From: Holophagales bacterium
Lineage (GTDB): Bacteria; Acidobacteriota; Thermoanaerobaculia; UBA5066
Length of the DNA: 64,000 nt
Assembly: GCA_016719485.1 (NCBI GenBank)
Contig: JADJZB010000022.1
Location: 62,001 to 126,000, forward strand
Reading direction: 5' to 3'
Part shown: piece after piece, positions 52,452-64,000 of the stretch
How positions within the stretch are numbered: the stretch's first letter is position 1
Layout of the letters: every line of letters begins with the position of its first letter
Notes under the pieces: generated by a model
Databases searched by the model: none
What the model saw: the letters and a program-made list of their open reading frames with translations, nothing else
What the model was told of the DNA's origin: nothing
Program-made: the position numbers and the translations under genes

Positions 52452-54433
52452 GGGCCGACGACGGGAAGGCCGGTTTCGATTCCGAGCCGCCGTCCGTCCG
52501 TGCGCGAGAGCGGCAGGAACGTCCGCTCGGGGACGAGTCGGAGGACGCCGGGGCCCTCGACCGCGAGCCGGAGCGCCTTCCAGCCGCCGTGCGGCAGCTC
52601 CACGGCGCCACGCATCGCGTCGTTCCAGTAGACGGTCACCGTCACGCTCTCGGAGTCGGGGCGGGCGTTCTTCACGGGAAGGTCGAGAAACGACCGCCGG
52701 CCGCCGGGAGCATCGATCCGGAAGGCCGCCGCCTCGGCCGTCCACCGAAACGGCCGGCCGTCCGGCTCACGCTCCACCGCCCAGAGGCCGGCAGTCGGCC
52801 CGTGCGCGAACGCGGAGGCGGTGCCCCACGTCTCGACGCACCTCGCGAGCGCTCCGCCCACGAGGAGAACGGAGGCGCCCGCGACGAGGACGGGCAGGAC
52901 GTGTCCGAGAACGCGGACGGAGCGTCCTTCCGGCGGCGCGGGCAGGCGCGCGGTGAGGAGTCCGACGAGCGCGCCGATCTCGGCGTAGACGAGGTGGGAC
53001 CCGAACAGGAAGATCACGAGCATCCCGACGATGGCGGCCGCCGCCCCGGCCGCGCGAAGCGATTCCTCCGTCCTCTCCGCACCGAACGAGAGCGCCCCGC
53101 CGAGCGCCGAAGCGAGCCCGGCGAGAAGAAGGGCGAAGACGGCCGCTCCGGCGAGACCCGTCTCCGCGAGGACGCCGAGGTAGAGCGACGGAGGGTGGTC
53201 GGTGAACGCCACCGTCTTGCCGAGGAGATCGAAGGCGGCGTCGGGAAATTCGGTGCGGAAGGAACCGAGGCCGCGGCCCGTGACCGGATGCTCTCTGGCG
53301 AGGGCGAGGGCCCCTTCGTAGAGAAGGAGCCTCTCGGGTTCGGCAAGGGAGGGCGCTTCCTGTCGTCCGAACGACTCCGAGAGCCTGGCGAGGAGGGCGC
53401 TCCGGCTCCCCTTTCCCGTCGGCCACGCGAGGGCGGCCCCGAACGCGAGGGCGACGAGGATCGAGAGCGTCCCCGCCGACAGGGCCACCCTGCGGCGCAC
53501 GCCCGGCCTCTGCCCCGCGAGCGCCCGCGTGACGGCCCAGAGGACGAGGACGAGGGCCGACACGAGGGCCCCGATGAAACCGCCCCTCGAGCCCGCGTCG
53601 GCGAGAAGGACGAGGAGTCCTGCGACCCCGGCGCCCGCCACGAGCCTGAGGCCCCACGGGCCCGACGCCGCCCGCGCCAGGCACGGCGCGAGCAGGAGCG
53701 CGGCCGCGACGCCGGCCGCCGACGGGTCGGTGAACGTCGACTGCGCGCGCCCCCACTCCTCCCAGTGCGGGGCCCTCAGGTGCGGGACGAGGCCGAGCTT
53801 CTGGAGGATCGCGGCCCCTCCCGCGACGACCGCGACGGTGACGAGGGTGGCGTCGAGGAGGCGCGCCCCGCGGACCTCCCTCCCCGCGCGGACGGCGAGC
53901 GCGTGGAAGCCCGCGGTCAGGAAGAGGGCCGCCAGGACCGCGACCGTCCCCGCCAGGGCCTGCTCCGCGTCGAGGCCGAGGCGATTGACGACCCGGGGAG
54001 GGGGAACGTCGCGCAGCAGGAGGTAGGCCGTCCGGGCGCCGACCCAGGCCGAAAGGGCCGACAGGGCGGAGGTGGCCGCGACGGCCCGCCAGAGCGGCGT
54101 CAGGCCGTGGGCGGGCCGCGGGCGCTCGAGGTCGTAGATCGCACGCAGAGCCGCGCCCGCGAGGTACGCCGCGAGCGGCACCGGCGCGACGACGGCGGGG
54201 TTCCCGAGGCCGAAGGCGAGGGACGACACGCCGGAGACGGCCAGGACGAGACCCGCCAGGGGCAGCGACCGCAAGGGCGCCACAACGGCCGCCGCAAAGA
54301 CGAGTCCGGCCGCTGCCCAGACGACGGTGCGCAGGAGGGTGTGAGCCGGCAGGAGGATGACGGAGCAGCCGACGGAAAGTGCGATCCAGCCGGCGAAGGC
54401 GGCGACTCCGGCGAGGGGATGTGGGCGGTTCAC
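52448..54433 (-). CDS. O-antigen ligase-like membrane protein (second copy)
   Basis: This is a 661-residue polytopic protein with about 12 hydrophobic helices over residues 1-540. It has the Wzy_C/WaaL-type region: AQSTFTDPSAAGVAAALLLAP, ADAGSRGGFIGALVSALVLVLW and the periplasmic loop REHPVTGRGLGSFRTEFPD, followed by FTDHPPSLYLGVLAETGLAGA. The last about 110 residues are a soluble beta-type domain (VKNARPDSESVTVTVYWND). Such proteins ligate or polymerise lipid-linked glycans on the periplasmic face. GTG 54433 overlaps the stop of the preceding, related gene (GTGA), and its stop overlaps the LytM gene. The substrate is unknown. Confidence 0.85.
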   Translation of the reverse strand: MNRPHPLAGVAAFAGWIALSVGCSVILLPAHTLLRTVVWAAAGLVFAAAVVAPLRSLPLAGLVLAVSGVSSLAFGLGNPAVVAPVPLAAYLAGAALRAIYDLERPRPAHGLTPLWRAVAATSALSALSAWVGARTAYLLLRDVPPPRVVNRLGLDAEQALAGTVAVLAALFLTAGFHALAVRAGREVRGARLLDATLVTVAVVAGGAAILQKLGLVPHLRAPHWEEWGRAQSTFTDPSAAGVAAALLLAPCLARAASGPWGLRLVAGAGVAGLLVLLADAGSRGGFIGALVSALVLVLWAVTRALAGQRPGVRRRVALSAGTLSILVALAFGAALAWPTGKGSRSALLARLSESFGRQEAPSLAEPERLLLYEGALALAREHPVTGRGLGSFRTEFPDAAFDLLGKTVAFTDHPPSLYLGVLAETGLAGAAVFALLLAGLASALGGALSFGAERTEESLRAAGAAAAIVGMLVIFLFGSHLVYAEIGALVGLLTARLPAPPEGRSVRVLGHVLPVLVAGASVLLVGGALARCVETWGTASAFAHGPTAGLWAVEREPDGRPFRWTAEAAAFRIDAPGGRRSFLDLPVKNARPDSESVTVTVYWNDAMRGAVELPHGGWKALRLAVEGPGVLRLVPERTFLPLSRTDGRRLGIETGLPVVGP

Positions 54434-56414
54434 GGCGCCGCCCGTTCGACCGGCGCAAGCGGGGGTCGGGCGAGTTGCAGGGCCAGGACCCGCCGGTCCC
54501 CGCCCTTCTCCCGGCCCGGGCAGAAGCTCCGGCTCGCATCGAGCCCGAGGAGCCCGCGAGCACCGCTGCCGTCCACGTTCTTGCCCGGCCGGAAGGGTCC
54601 GCGCTTCACCACGACATCGTGCCACGACCGATCCGCCAGCGAGACCTTCAGAGCGGGGCCGCCGTCCAGCTGCACGGACACGAGGACGGGGTGCCGTCCG
54701 AGGTCCGCGAGCATCCCTCGGATACGGACGCGAACGGCCTCTCCCCCGGGGACGGCGACCGGGACCAGGGCCCTCGGACCAACCCAGAAGTAGCGCTCCT
54801 CGCCTCCGCGCGCGCCCCATTCGGCGTACCCGAACCGCCCTCTCTGGGCGCCAGGGGCGAGCAGCAGCAGAAGGCTCCCCCACAGGAGCAGGACCGTCCA
54901 GGGCAGGTACCGGCGGGCGGCCCCCGCGAAGCCCGCTGGACCGGGGAGCGGCCGGCCCGCCGGGAGCAGGGCTGCCGCTCCCCAGAACAGGAACTGCAGC
55001 TCGGGGAGCAGCCACGGGTGGGATACGAAACCCGTCAGCGAGAAGGCGAGCAGGCCGGGAGCCAGGGCGGCCTCGGGCGACGAGAAGGCGGCTCCTGCCG
55101 CGAGCAGACGGCCGGCGACGAGGACCAGGGGGACGAACGGCAACAGGACGAGGAGCCCTCCGGGAAGGCCGTTCTCGGCCAGCGCCTGGAGGAAATAGTT
55201 GTGGAGGTTCTCGACCCGGACCGGGAAGGACGGGTCACGGAACTCCTCGAACCGGGCCGGAGCCCGTCCGGGACCGACACCGGCGAACGGGTGGGACGCG
55301 ATCATGCGGGCCCCCGCGCGCCAGAAACCGACGCGCCCCGCCTGGACGGCGTCGAGGGATGCACCGGGATCGACGAGGGTCGACGCGCGCCTGCGCAGGA
55401 GCTGTCCGACGTCTCCCGGCCACGCCGCGATCGCAGCGACCGAGACCACAAACGCGAGGCCCGCGCCGAGGACCAGCCTCCGCGCCTCACTGCCGTCGTC
55501 CCTCCGGCGGGACCAGAGCGCTCCGGCGAGTGCCGCTCCCGCCGCCGCAAGCGTCGCGAGCCAGGCGCCCCGCGATCCGGAGAGGATGAGGCCCGCGAGC
55601 AACAGGGTGATGCCGGCTCCGAGGACCAGGCGGGCCGCCCCGTGCGCCTTCCGCGCCAGGGCGAACGCGGGAAAGAGCCCGAGGGCCATTGCCGCCCCGG
55701 TCGCGTTGTAATCGGGCAGGGTCGCGGGGACCCGCAGCCCGAACGAGTGCGCCTCGTAGTGGGCCGGGCCCCAGAGCTTGAGCCCCGTAGAGGCCTCAAG
55801 GACCGCGTAGGCGCCCACGAGGGCCAGCCCTCCGACGATGCAGGTCACGAGCGTCCGGCTTCCCCGCTGGGCCGAGGCCCGGCGAAACAGGACGAATCCG
55901 AGCAGCCCGGCGGCGTGGACGAGAGCCGCTCGCAGCGGCACCGCTGCGTGGTCGACCCCCGGGGAAAAGAAAGACCGCGCCAGCTCCTCCACGGCGGCCG
56001 GCGTCTCCGCGAGAGCCAGGGCCGACAGAGTCGCCGCCGCGGCTCCCGTTGCCATCGCGGCTGCCGAGATGGCCAGAGCGCCCTTCATGGGGGACGGGAG
56101 GGTCTCCTCGTGCCGCAGGAGCGCCGCGCCCGCCACCAGGAGGAGGAGCAGCTCGGCCGGCGCGACCCACGGCCCTGCGAGGAGGTTCCCGGTGATCGGC
56201 AGGAGCGCCACGACGACCGCCGCGAAGAGAGTGGCGAGGTTCGGGCGCGCGAGGGCGGCCAGGAGGAAGAGGCCGGAGGCGAAAAGGAGCGGTCCCGCGG
56301 TCCGCTGCCAGGGGGCGCCGATCGCCACGAAGGCGAGCGCCGCCAGCGCCGCCCCGAGCGCCCAGCGGGCCGGACGGGCGCCCGGCGCGAAGAAGCGCCC
56401 GAGGCGCTCGCCCA

Positions 56415-56415
<1 letters not shown>
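54430..56415 (-). CDS. O-antigen ligase-like membrane protein (first copy)
   Basis: This is a 661-residue polytopic protein, the same length and architecture as its downstream neighbour. About 11-12 helices come first, then the Wzy_C-type core ATLPDYNATGAAMALGLFPA, LILSGSRGAWLATLAAAG and the loop ASHPFAGVGPGRAPARFEEF with ENLHNYFLQALAENGLPGG. A C-terminal soluble beta domain follows (VSVQLDGGPALKVSLADRSW; GPFRPGKNVDGSG). His in HPFAGVG and the following Gly-rich loop are typical of WaaL/PglL enzymes. GTG 56415 shares one base with the carB stop (TAGTG), so translation is probably coupled to carB, an odd partner. Acceptor and glycan are unknown. Confidence 0.85.
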
Positions 56416-59630
<3,215 letters not shown>

Positions 59631-59637
59631 GCGCCGG

Positions 59638-59643
59638 AGTCTA
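59638..59643 (-). promoter_or_regulatory. -10 hexamer for a leaderless carB transcript
   Basis: The minus strand reads TAGACT ending 7 bases before GTG 59630, with CCGGCGC between and no ribosome-binding site. It lies in the 168-base divergent gap shared with the GGDEF gene; TTGACT at 59711-59716 may serve the plus-strand gene. Confidence 0.45.
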
Positions 59644-59798
59644 CGGGAACCGCCCGAGGGCGCCTTCCAGCCGTCCGGCCCCCCCGGTTCGCGAAAGGCG
59701 AAGGAAAGGCTTGACTCGGCGGCTCCCGATTCCCGATCATTTCGCCCCGGAATCCCCCTGCGCGAGCAGCCCCGGCACGTCCCGCTTCCCGGAGGTCC

Positions 59799-61631
59799 AT
59801 GAAGCTCCCCGAGGGTCTCAGCTTCGACCACGTCCCCGAGCTCCAGACTCTCTGGGCAGAGCTGTCGGAGCTGCGCCTCGTCCTTGCCGGACTCCCCGTC
59901 CTCGTGAGCGCCGTGGACAGGGACGGGCTGTTCGCCTTCTGGAACCGGGAGTGCGAACGGGTCACGGGCTACACATCCCAGGAAGTCGTCGGAAACGCGA
60001 ACGTGTTCGACCTGCTCTATCCCGACCCGCTCCAGCGGGCGCGGATGAGCGAGCTGAGGCGCAACGCCGGGCGGGGCTTCCGAAACGTCGAGACCGAGCT
60101 GACGACGAAGTACGGATCGGTGAAGACCGTCTCCTGGTCGAGCCTTTCCATGACCTATCCGGTCGACGGCTGGGACGCATGGGCCGTCGGCGTCGACAGG
60201 ACGGACGCGAAGCAGAACGAGGAGGTCCTCGCCCTCCTGGCCGAGGTGAACAGCCGGCTCCTCCAGCGGGAGCCTCTCGACTCCATCCACTCCTTCATCT
60301 GCCTCCGCGTCGCCGGCATCTTCCGTTTCGCCCTCGTCTCCATCGGCCAGCGTCAGAACGACGGGACCGTCCGGATGAGCGGTATCGCCGGGCCGAACGC
60401 GCCGGGGGCGACGGCGCACGAGATCCGCTGGGACGTCCCTTCCCCCGAGGGCGGAATCACCGGAGCGGCGATCCGCACCGGGCTCGTCCAGCGCGTCGAG
60501 GCCGAACGAGACTCTTCCTTCGGAGTCGCCTGGAGGAACCGCGACGCGGGCCGGAGGATCGGCGCCTCCATCGCACTGCCGCTCACCGCCCGCGGCGCCG
60601 TCCTCGGCGCCCTGACGGTCCACGCCCGCCGTCCCGACGCGTTCGACGCCAGGACGGTCGACCTCCTGCGCCGCCTGACGCAGCAGGTGTCGCTCTCCCT
60701 CGACCACGCGGCCGGCCTGACCGAGATCGAGCTCCAGTCGCTCGCCCTCGACGGCGTGCAGCACTCGGTCGTCATCACCTCGCGCGACGGGACGATCGAG
60801 TGGGTGAATCCGGCCTTCACCGCGCTGACCGGCTTCTCGAGGGAGGAAGCGCTCGGCAGGACCCCGGCCATCCAGACGTCGGGGCTCCACCCCCGCTCCT
60901 ACTTCGAGGAGCTCTGGACGTCGATCCTCGCCGGCCGGACCTGGGAAGGCGAGGTGACGAACCGCAGAAAGGACGGCACGGTCTACGTCGAGGACCAGAC
61001 GATCACCCCGGTCCGGGACGGGAAGGGAGAGATCGCCCACTTCGTCGCGGTCAAGCGGGACGTCACCGAACGGAAGCGGTACGAGGAGTCGATCGTCCAC
61101 CTCTCGCGGCACGACCCCCTCACCGACCTTCCGAACCGCCGCGTCGTCGAGGAGAACCTCCTCCGGCTCGTCGCCCGGGCCGAACGCGGGCTTCCGTCGT
61201 CCGTCCTCCTGATCGACCTCGACAACTTCAAGGAGGTCAACGACCGGGTCGGCCACGGGGCGGGGGACGAGGTCCTGCGCTCCTTCGCTCGGCTCTTCCT
61301 CGACGCGGTCCGGCCGGGCGACCTCGTCGGGCGGATCGGCGGAGACGAGTTCGTCGTCCTGCTCGAGGGGACCGGCGCCGAGGAGGCCAGGATCGCGGCC
61401 GAGAGGATCTGCGCGAGGGCGGCGGCCGTTTCCCTGCCGGAGCAGTACGACGGTCCGCCGATCGGCGCGAGCATCGGCGTCGCGATCGTGGCGGGGCACC
61501 ACGAGCCCGCCTCCGTCCTCGCCACGGCCGACGCCGCGCTCTACGACGCGAAGGCCGAGGGGAAGGGGCGCGTCGTGGTGCGCGACAAGCCTGCCCCTCC
61601 CCGAAGCGGCACCTGGCGGAAGCTGGAGTAG
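59799..61631 (+). CDS. PAS-GAF-PAS-GGDEF diguanylate cyclase
   Basis: This 610-residue soluble signalling protein should make cyclic di-GMP. The order is a PAS domain (about 25-140: VSAVDRDGLFAFWNRECERVTGYTSQEV), a GAF domain (about 145-300: EVNSRLLQREPLDSIHSFIC; IGASIALPLTARGAVLGALTVHA), a second PAS (about 315-430: GTIEWVNPAFTALTGFSREEALG) and GGDEF (about 440-600). The active site GGDEF is intact, and RPGD five residues upstream is a canonical RxxD inhibitory site, so product feedback is likely. No transmembrane segment is seen. ATG 59799 has CGGAGG upstream. No EAL domain is attached. Confidence 0.93.
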   Translation: MKLPEGLSFDHVPELQTLWAELSELRLVLAGLPVLVSAVDRDGLFAFWNRECERVTGYTSQEVVGNANVFDLLYPDPLQRARMSELRRNAGRGFRNVETELTTKYGSVKTVSWSSLSMTYPVDGWDAWAVGVDRTDAKQNEEVLALLAEVNSRLLQREPLDSIHSFICLRVAGIFRFALVSIGQRQNDGTVRMSGIAGPNAPGATAHEIRWDVPSPEGGITGAAIRTGLVQRVEAERDSSFGVAWRNRDAGRRIGASIALPLTARGAVLGALTVHARRPDAFDARTVDLLRRLTQQVSLSLDHAAGLTEIELQSLALDGVQHSVVITSRDGTIEWVNPAFTALTGFSREEALGRTPAIQTSGLHPRSYFEELWTSILAGRTWEGEVTNRRKDGTVYVEDQTITPVRDGKGEIAHFVAVKRDVTERKRYEESIVHLSRHDPLTDLPNRRVVEENLLRLVARAERGLPSSVLLIDLDNFKEVNDRVGHGAGDEVLRSFARLFLDAVRPGDLVGRIGGDEFVVLLEGTGAEEARIAAERICARAAAVSLPEQYDGPPIGASIGVAIVAGHHEPASVLATADAALYDAKAEGKGRVVVRDKPAPPRSGTWRKLE

Positions 61632-61652
61632 GGCCCGGAGGGCCGCGGCTCC

Positions 61653-62414
61653 TCAGGCCGGCGCTGGCGGGCCCGGCGGCCTCGATCCGAGCACGGCTCC
61701 GGTGTAGATCCTCCCCGCGCTCGCCCCGTCCCGCCGCCAGGAGGAGAATCTGCCGCTCTCCCGGAACGTGCAGAGCCGTGGCCGGACGATCCGCTCCGCC
61801 GGGACCCCGCGCGCGAGAAGCGCCGCTTCGTTGCACGCCGCGACGTCGAGCCAGCTCCGGTCTCCGCGGCCCGGGACGACCGCCGCGGAGGGCAGGGTCC
61901 CGTCGAGCGCCAGCAGGACCTCGGGCCCCACCTCGTAGACGTCTCCCGAGATCGAAGGTCCGAAGAGCGCCCAGACGCGGTCGAGTCGCGCCCCGCGGTC
62001 CAGGAGTGCGTCGAGGGCCGCGTCCACGATGCGCGCCGCCGTTCCGCGCCAGCCGGCGTGGACTCCCGCGAGCGCGCCCGCCTCGACGTCGACGAGCACC
62101 ACCGGGACGCAGTCGGCGGTCGCGATCGCGAGGACGAGACCTCGCTCGGTCGTGACGAGGGCGTCCCCGTATCCCGCGACCACGACCTCGCCCGGCCGGA
62201 TACCCCGCGGCTCGACGACCGAGGCGCCGTGCACCTGCTTCAGACGCGCAATCGGCGCCCCCGGCGCGCCGAGGAGCTCCGCGAGGCGCCGCGCCCCCGC
62301 GTCCGCCTCGAGGTCGTCGGGAACGAGGGCGAGCGTCGAAAACCCGGCCGTCACCCCTTCGGGAAGCCCGGAGAAAAGCGCCCCGCCATCCTCGGGCCAG
62401 AGGAGGCCGCTCAC
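61653..62414 (-). CDS. pgeF: PgeF/YfiH-family purine nucleoside phosphorylase (laccase-domain) protein
   Basis: This is a 253-residue protein of the YfiH family, known for adenosine and other purine nucleoside phosphorolysis and for correcting peptidoglycan precursors. The zinc-site motifs are present: KQVHGASVV (His), ATADCVPVVLVD (Cys) and GVHAGWRGT (His). GRFSSWRRDGASAGR closes the active site. GTG 62414 overlaps the DUF456 stop as GTGA, so it is coupled to that gene. It is convergent with the GGDEF gene with 21 bases between stops. Confidence 0.9.
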   Translation of the reverse strand: MSGLLWPEDGGALFSGLPEGVTAGFSTLALVPDDLEADAGARRLAELLGAPGAPIARLKQVHGASVVEPRGIRPGEVVVAGYGDALVTTERGLVLAIATADCVPVVLVDVEAGALAGVHAGWRGTAARIVDAALDALLDRGARLDRVWALFGPSISGDVYEVGPEVLLALDGTLPSAAVVPGRGDRSWLDVAACNEAALLARGVPAERIVRPRLCTFRESGRFSSWRRDGASAGRIYTGAVLGSRPPGPPAPA

Positions 62415-62893
62415 ACGAGCCACGCGACGGCGAAGACCCCGACCATCGCGAGCATCAGCGCAATCTTCGCGGCGCTTCCGAGAACGATGCCGAGCCACGT
62501 GCCGAGGCCCGCCCGGCCCGCCTGCCTCAGGTCCCTGCGGGCGAGGTACTCGCCGAGCGCCGCCCCGACGAACGGCCCCACCAGGACGCCGACGAAACCG
62601 AAGAAGAGGCCCGCGACGGTTCCGACGCCGGCGCCCACGAGGGCGAGCGGGCTCGCCCCGGCCTTCTTCGCGCCGAGCGCGGTCGCCGCGACGTCGACGG
62701 CGAACGTGAGGACCATGAGGAGCCCGATGACGACGAGCGGGAACCAGCCCACCCTCGCGAAGCGGTCGATCCAGGCCCCCAGGAAGAGTCCTCCGAAGAC
62801 GAGCGGTGCGCCCGGGATCGCCGGGAGGATCGCTCCCGCGATCCCCGCCAGGACGAGGAGGAGGGCGAGGAGCCAGAGGGCGGCGTCGGGCAC
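62411..62893 (-). CDS. DUF456 membrane protein
   Basis: This 160-residue inner-membrane protein has about four hydrophobic stretches and the Gly-rich DUF456 pattern: LLVLAGIAGAILPAIPGAPLVFGGLFLGAW, DVAATALGAKKAGASPLALVGAG and FFGFVGVLVGPFVGAALGEYLARRD. Glycine-zipper helices suggest tight packing or oligomers; function is unknown across the family. GTG 62893 has no ribosome-binding site but is preceded by TATCCT. It is coupled to pgeF by a GTGA overlap. Confidence 0.88.
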   Translation of the reverse strand: MPDAALWLLALLLVLAGIAGAILPAIPGAPLVFGGLFLGAWIDRFARVGWFPLVVIGLLMVLTFAVDVAATALGAKKAGASPLALVGAGVGTVAGLFFGFVGVLVGPFVGAALGEYLARRDLRQAGRAGLGTWLGIVLGSAAKIALMLAMVGVFAVAWLV

Positions 62894-62900
62894 GGCGGGC

Positions 62901-62906
62901 AGGATA
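62901..62906 (-). promoter_or_regulatory. -10 hexamer for a leaderless DUF456-pgeF transcript
   Basis: The minus strand reads TATCCT ending 7 bases before GTG 62893. GCCCGCC lies between, with no Shine-Dalgarno sequence. Confidence 0.45.
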
Positions 62907-62932
62907 GCAAGCGTCTACGCTGCGCCACAGCG

Positions 62933-62960
62933 TTGACGCGCCGGCGCCCGGACGTATACA
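62933..62960 (+). promoter_or_regulatory. Sigma-70 promoter of the CBS gene, leaderless
   Basis: TTGACG (62933-62938), a 16-base spacer and TATACA (62955-62960) form a promoter that ends 8 bases before ATG 62969. Transcription would start at or within a base or two of the start codon. Confidence 0.6.
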
Positions 62961-62968
62961 AGGGCTCC

Positions 62969-63406
62969 ATGCCGACCGCAGGAGACCTCCTCGCCCAGAA
63001 GAAGTCCGGCGGAGTGATCACCGTCGCGCCGGACGCCACCGTGAAGGACGCCGCCCGCCTCATGCACGATCACCGGATCGGCTCTCTCGTCGTCGCCGAC
63101 GGGGAGTCCCTCAGGGGCATCTTCACCGAGCGTGACGTCCTGTGGCGCGTCGTGGCCCAGGGGAAAGACGCCGCGTCGACCACCGTGGGGGAGGTGATGA
63201 CGGCCGACGTGATCGTCGTCCGGCCCGACCGGGAGGTCGACGAGATCGAGGCGATCATGAGGGAGCACCGGATCCGCCACGTTCCCGTCGCCGCGGATCA
63301 CGGCCTTCTCGGTGTCCTCTCGATCGGCGACCTCAACGCGTTCCGTGCCGACGCCGACCACCAGAAGGTCGAGTACCTGACCGAGTACATCTACGGCCGC
63401 AGCTGA
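62969..63406 (+). CDS. CBS-pair protein
   Basis: This 145-residue soluble protein is made of a single pair of CBS domains: VITVAPDATVKDAARLMHDHRIGSLVVADGESLRGIFTERDVLWRVV, then VGEVMTADVIVVRPDREVDEIEAIMREHRIRHVPVAADHGLLGVLSIGDLNAF. Stand-alone CBS pairs bind adenine nucleotides and regulate partner proteins; the partner is not evident here. The DUF456-pgeF unit is divergent from it and the Ser/Thr kinase gene converges on it. ATG 62969 follows a near-ideal promoter with no room for a leader. A repeated hairpin follows the stop. Confidence 0.9.
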   Translation: MPTAGDLLAQKKSGGVITVAPDATVKDAARLMHDHRIGSLVVADGESLRGIFTERDVLWRVVAQGKDAASTTVGEVMTADVIVVRPDREVDEIEAIMREHRIRHVPVAADHGLLGVLSIGDLNAFRADADHQKVEYLTEYIYGRS

Positions 63407-63407
63407 C

Positions 63408-63503
63408 ATGGATCGGGGAGGCTCGCCACGAGCCTCCCCGCGGCGCCTCACGGCGCCTCCCCTCCAATGACCGGGATGGATCGGGGAGGCCCGCCACGGG
63501 CCT
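63408..63503. repeat. Two copies of a 28-base hairpin repeat with compensatory changes
   Basis: Copies at 63408-63435 and 63476-63503 agree at 26 of 28 positions. The two differences, T to C at position 16 and A to G at position 24, are the two halves of one base pair in the stem, so the fold is conserved. The copies share the loop CGCCACG. They lie between the convergent CBS gene and kinase gene; the second reaches the kinase stop codon. Confidence 0.7.
63415..63439. terminator. Hairpin terminator after the CBS gene
   Basis: GGGGAGGCT and AGCCTCCCC form a 9-bp perfect stem with a 7-base loop, starting 8 bases after the stop codon. The second repeat copy at 63476 forms a shorter stem (AGGCC with GGCCT) for the opposite direction. 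Confidence 0.55.
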
Positions 63504-64000
63504 ACGCGCGGGTCTGCGTGTGCGCGCCCGGGTCGGTCCCGCGCCGCGAGGCGCGCTCGAGGGCCTCGATGAAGGCGCCGCACGACTCGAACCGCTCCGA
63601 GGGTCTCTTCTCCAGGACCTTCAGGAGGACGTAGTCGACCGAGCGGTGGAGGACGGGGTTGATCGCGGACGGAAGCGCCGGCTCGTCGCGCAGCGTCTTC
63701 TCCATCACGACGAAGACCGAGTTCGCCTCGAACGGCGGCGCCCCCGCCAGGAGGTAGTAGGCCAGAACGCCGAGCGCGTACTGGTCGGAGCGCGGCCCGG
63801 CCTGCTCGCCCCTCACCTGCTCTGGCGACATGTAGACCGGTGTCCCGAGGACCGTCCCGGCCACCGTGAGGCTCTCGCTCCGGGCCTCCCGCGCGAGGCC
63901 GAAGTCGGCCAGGAAGAGCCGCCCCGTCTTGTCGAAGAGGACGTTCGCCGGCTTCACGTCCCGGTGGACGATCCCCTCGCCGTGCGCGTAGTCGAGGGCG
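63502..64000 (-). CDS. Hanks-type Ser/Thr protein kinase, 5' part beyond window edge
   Basis: Only the C-terminal 166 codons are in the window; the frame continues past base 64000. The visible part is the C-lobe of a protein kinase: a segment reading LDYAHGEGIVHRDVKPANVL (catalytic loop with HRD and Asn), LADFGLAREA (DFG magnesium site), an activation segment with Thr residues GTVLGTPVYMSPEQVRG (APE variant SPE), SDQYALGVLAYYLLAGAPPF and the helix ending RPSERFESCGAFIEALERA. The kinase ends 20 residues later with no membrane helix or sensor domain, so any extra domain must be N-terminal. Catalytic residues in view are intact. Confidence 0.92.
   Translation of the reverse strand, partial: ALDYAHGEGIVHRDVKPANVLFDKTGRLFLADFGLAREARSESLTVAGTVLGTPVYMSPEQVRGEQAGPRSDQYALGVLAYYLLAGAPPFEANSVFVVMEKTLRDEPALPSAINPVLHRSVDYVLLKVLEKRPSERFESCGAFIEALERASRRGTDPGAHTQTRA

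Noticed and set aside
59631..61502. Long minus-strand extension of carB to 61502
   Set aside because: It is antisense to a clear PAS-GAF-GGDEF protein, and the extra residues are low-complexity Arg/Asp/Glu sequence. The CarB N-terminus begins at GTG 59630.
63408..63470. Twenty-codon ORF starting at the first hairpin repeat
   Set aside because: It has no ribosome site, its start and first codons are the hairpin repeat, and the second copy does not keep the frame open.
63408..63503. Possible CRISPR start
   Set aside because: There are only two copies, with a 40-base gap that itself contains a short direct repeat, and no cas genes.

Overview
The window is very GC-rich (by eye around 70%) and densely coded. 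It carries about 43 genes on both strands, and no gene-free stretch exceeds about 250 bases. Outer-membrane genes (a TolC/adaptor/RND efflux set, barrel proteins, lipoproteins, O-antigen-ligase-like proteins) point to a diderm bacterium. A CHASE2 kinase with an NtrC-type regulator, a Hanks-type kinase, a DUF5916 barrel protein, IPTL-CTERM-like surface proteins and a pyrophosphate-type phosphofructokinase fit an Acidobacteriota-like lineage. That placement is inference; no rRNA or marker set is present. I saw no tRNA, rRNA, CRISPR array, insertion sequence or phage gene.

Layout. 1-2.6 kb: two-component pair (partial sensor kinase plus sigma-54 activator). 2.8-4.3 kb: two secreted Gly-rich proteins, the second a DUF2202 protein with an apparent frameshift. 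4.5-5.7 kb: a cation/proton antiporter. 5.8-8.2 kb: two unrecognised proteins coupled to an ArsB/NhaD-like permease. 8.1-19.0 kb: a MarR regulator diverging from a seven-gene operon of fructokinase, sucrose-phosphate synthase/phosphatase, sucrose synthase, ClC channel and a sugar ABC importer without its ATPase. 19.1-20.0 kb: a coiled-coil lipoprotein. 20.3-26.3 kb: a TetR-controlled RND efflux operon whose pump gene has a +1 frameshift. 26.3-29.4 kb: PPi-type phosphofructokinase, CorA and a DHH phosphoesterase. 29.6-33.3 kb: a subtilase-like surface protein. 33.4-38.0 kb: an outer-membrane protein and fadBA. 38.2-43.3 kb: cytidylate-kinase-like protein, zinc-knuckle protein, DUF5916 barrel and C69 dipeptidase. 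43.5-48.9 kb: PEGA protein, KefB/YbaL-type transporter and a second IPTL-CTERM-like protein. 49.1-51.5 kb: chorismate synthase and a class V aminotransferase. 51.5-59.6 kb: carB, two O-antigen-ligase-like proteins and a degenerate LytM protein, chained by overlapping codons. 59.8-64 kb: a PAS/GAF/GGDEF protein, PgeF, DUF456, a CBS protein and a Ser/Thr kinase cut by the right edge.

How the genes may work together. The 8.7-19.0 kb operon can make sucrose from UDP-glucose and fructose-6-phosphate, cleave or remake it with sucrose synthase, and phosphorylate the released fructose. The reversible PPi-phosphofructokinase nearby would suit the same carbon flow. Translational coupling by four-base NTGA overlaps is pervasive and helps fix many starts, including a CTG start for the ClC gene. 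Several genes without a Shine-Dalgarno site instead carry a TANNNT hexamer ending 6-8 bases before the start codon, which suggests widespread leaderless transcripts.
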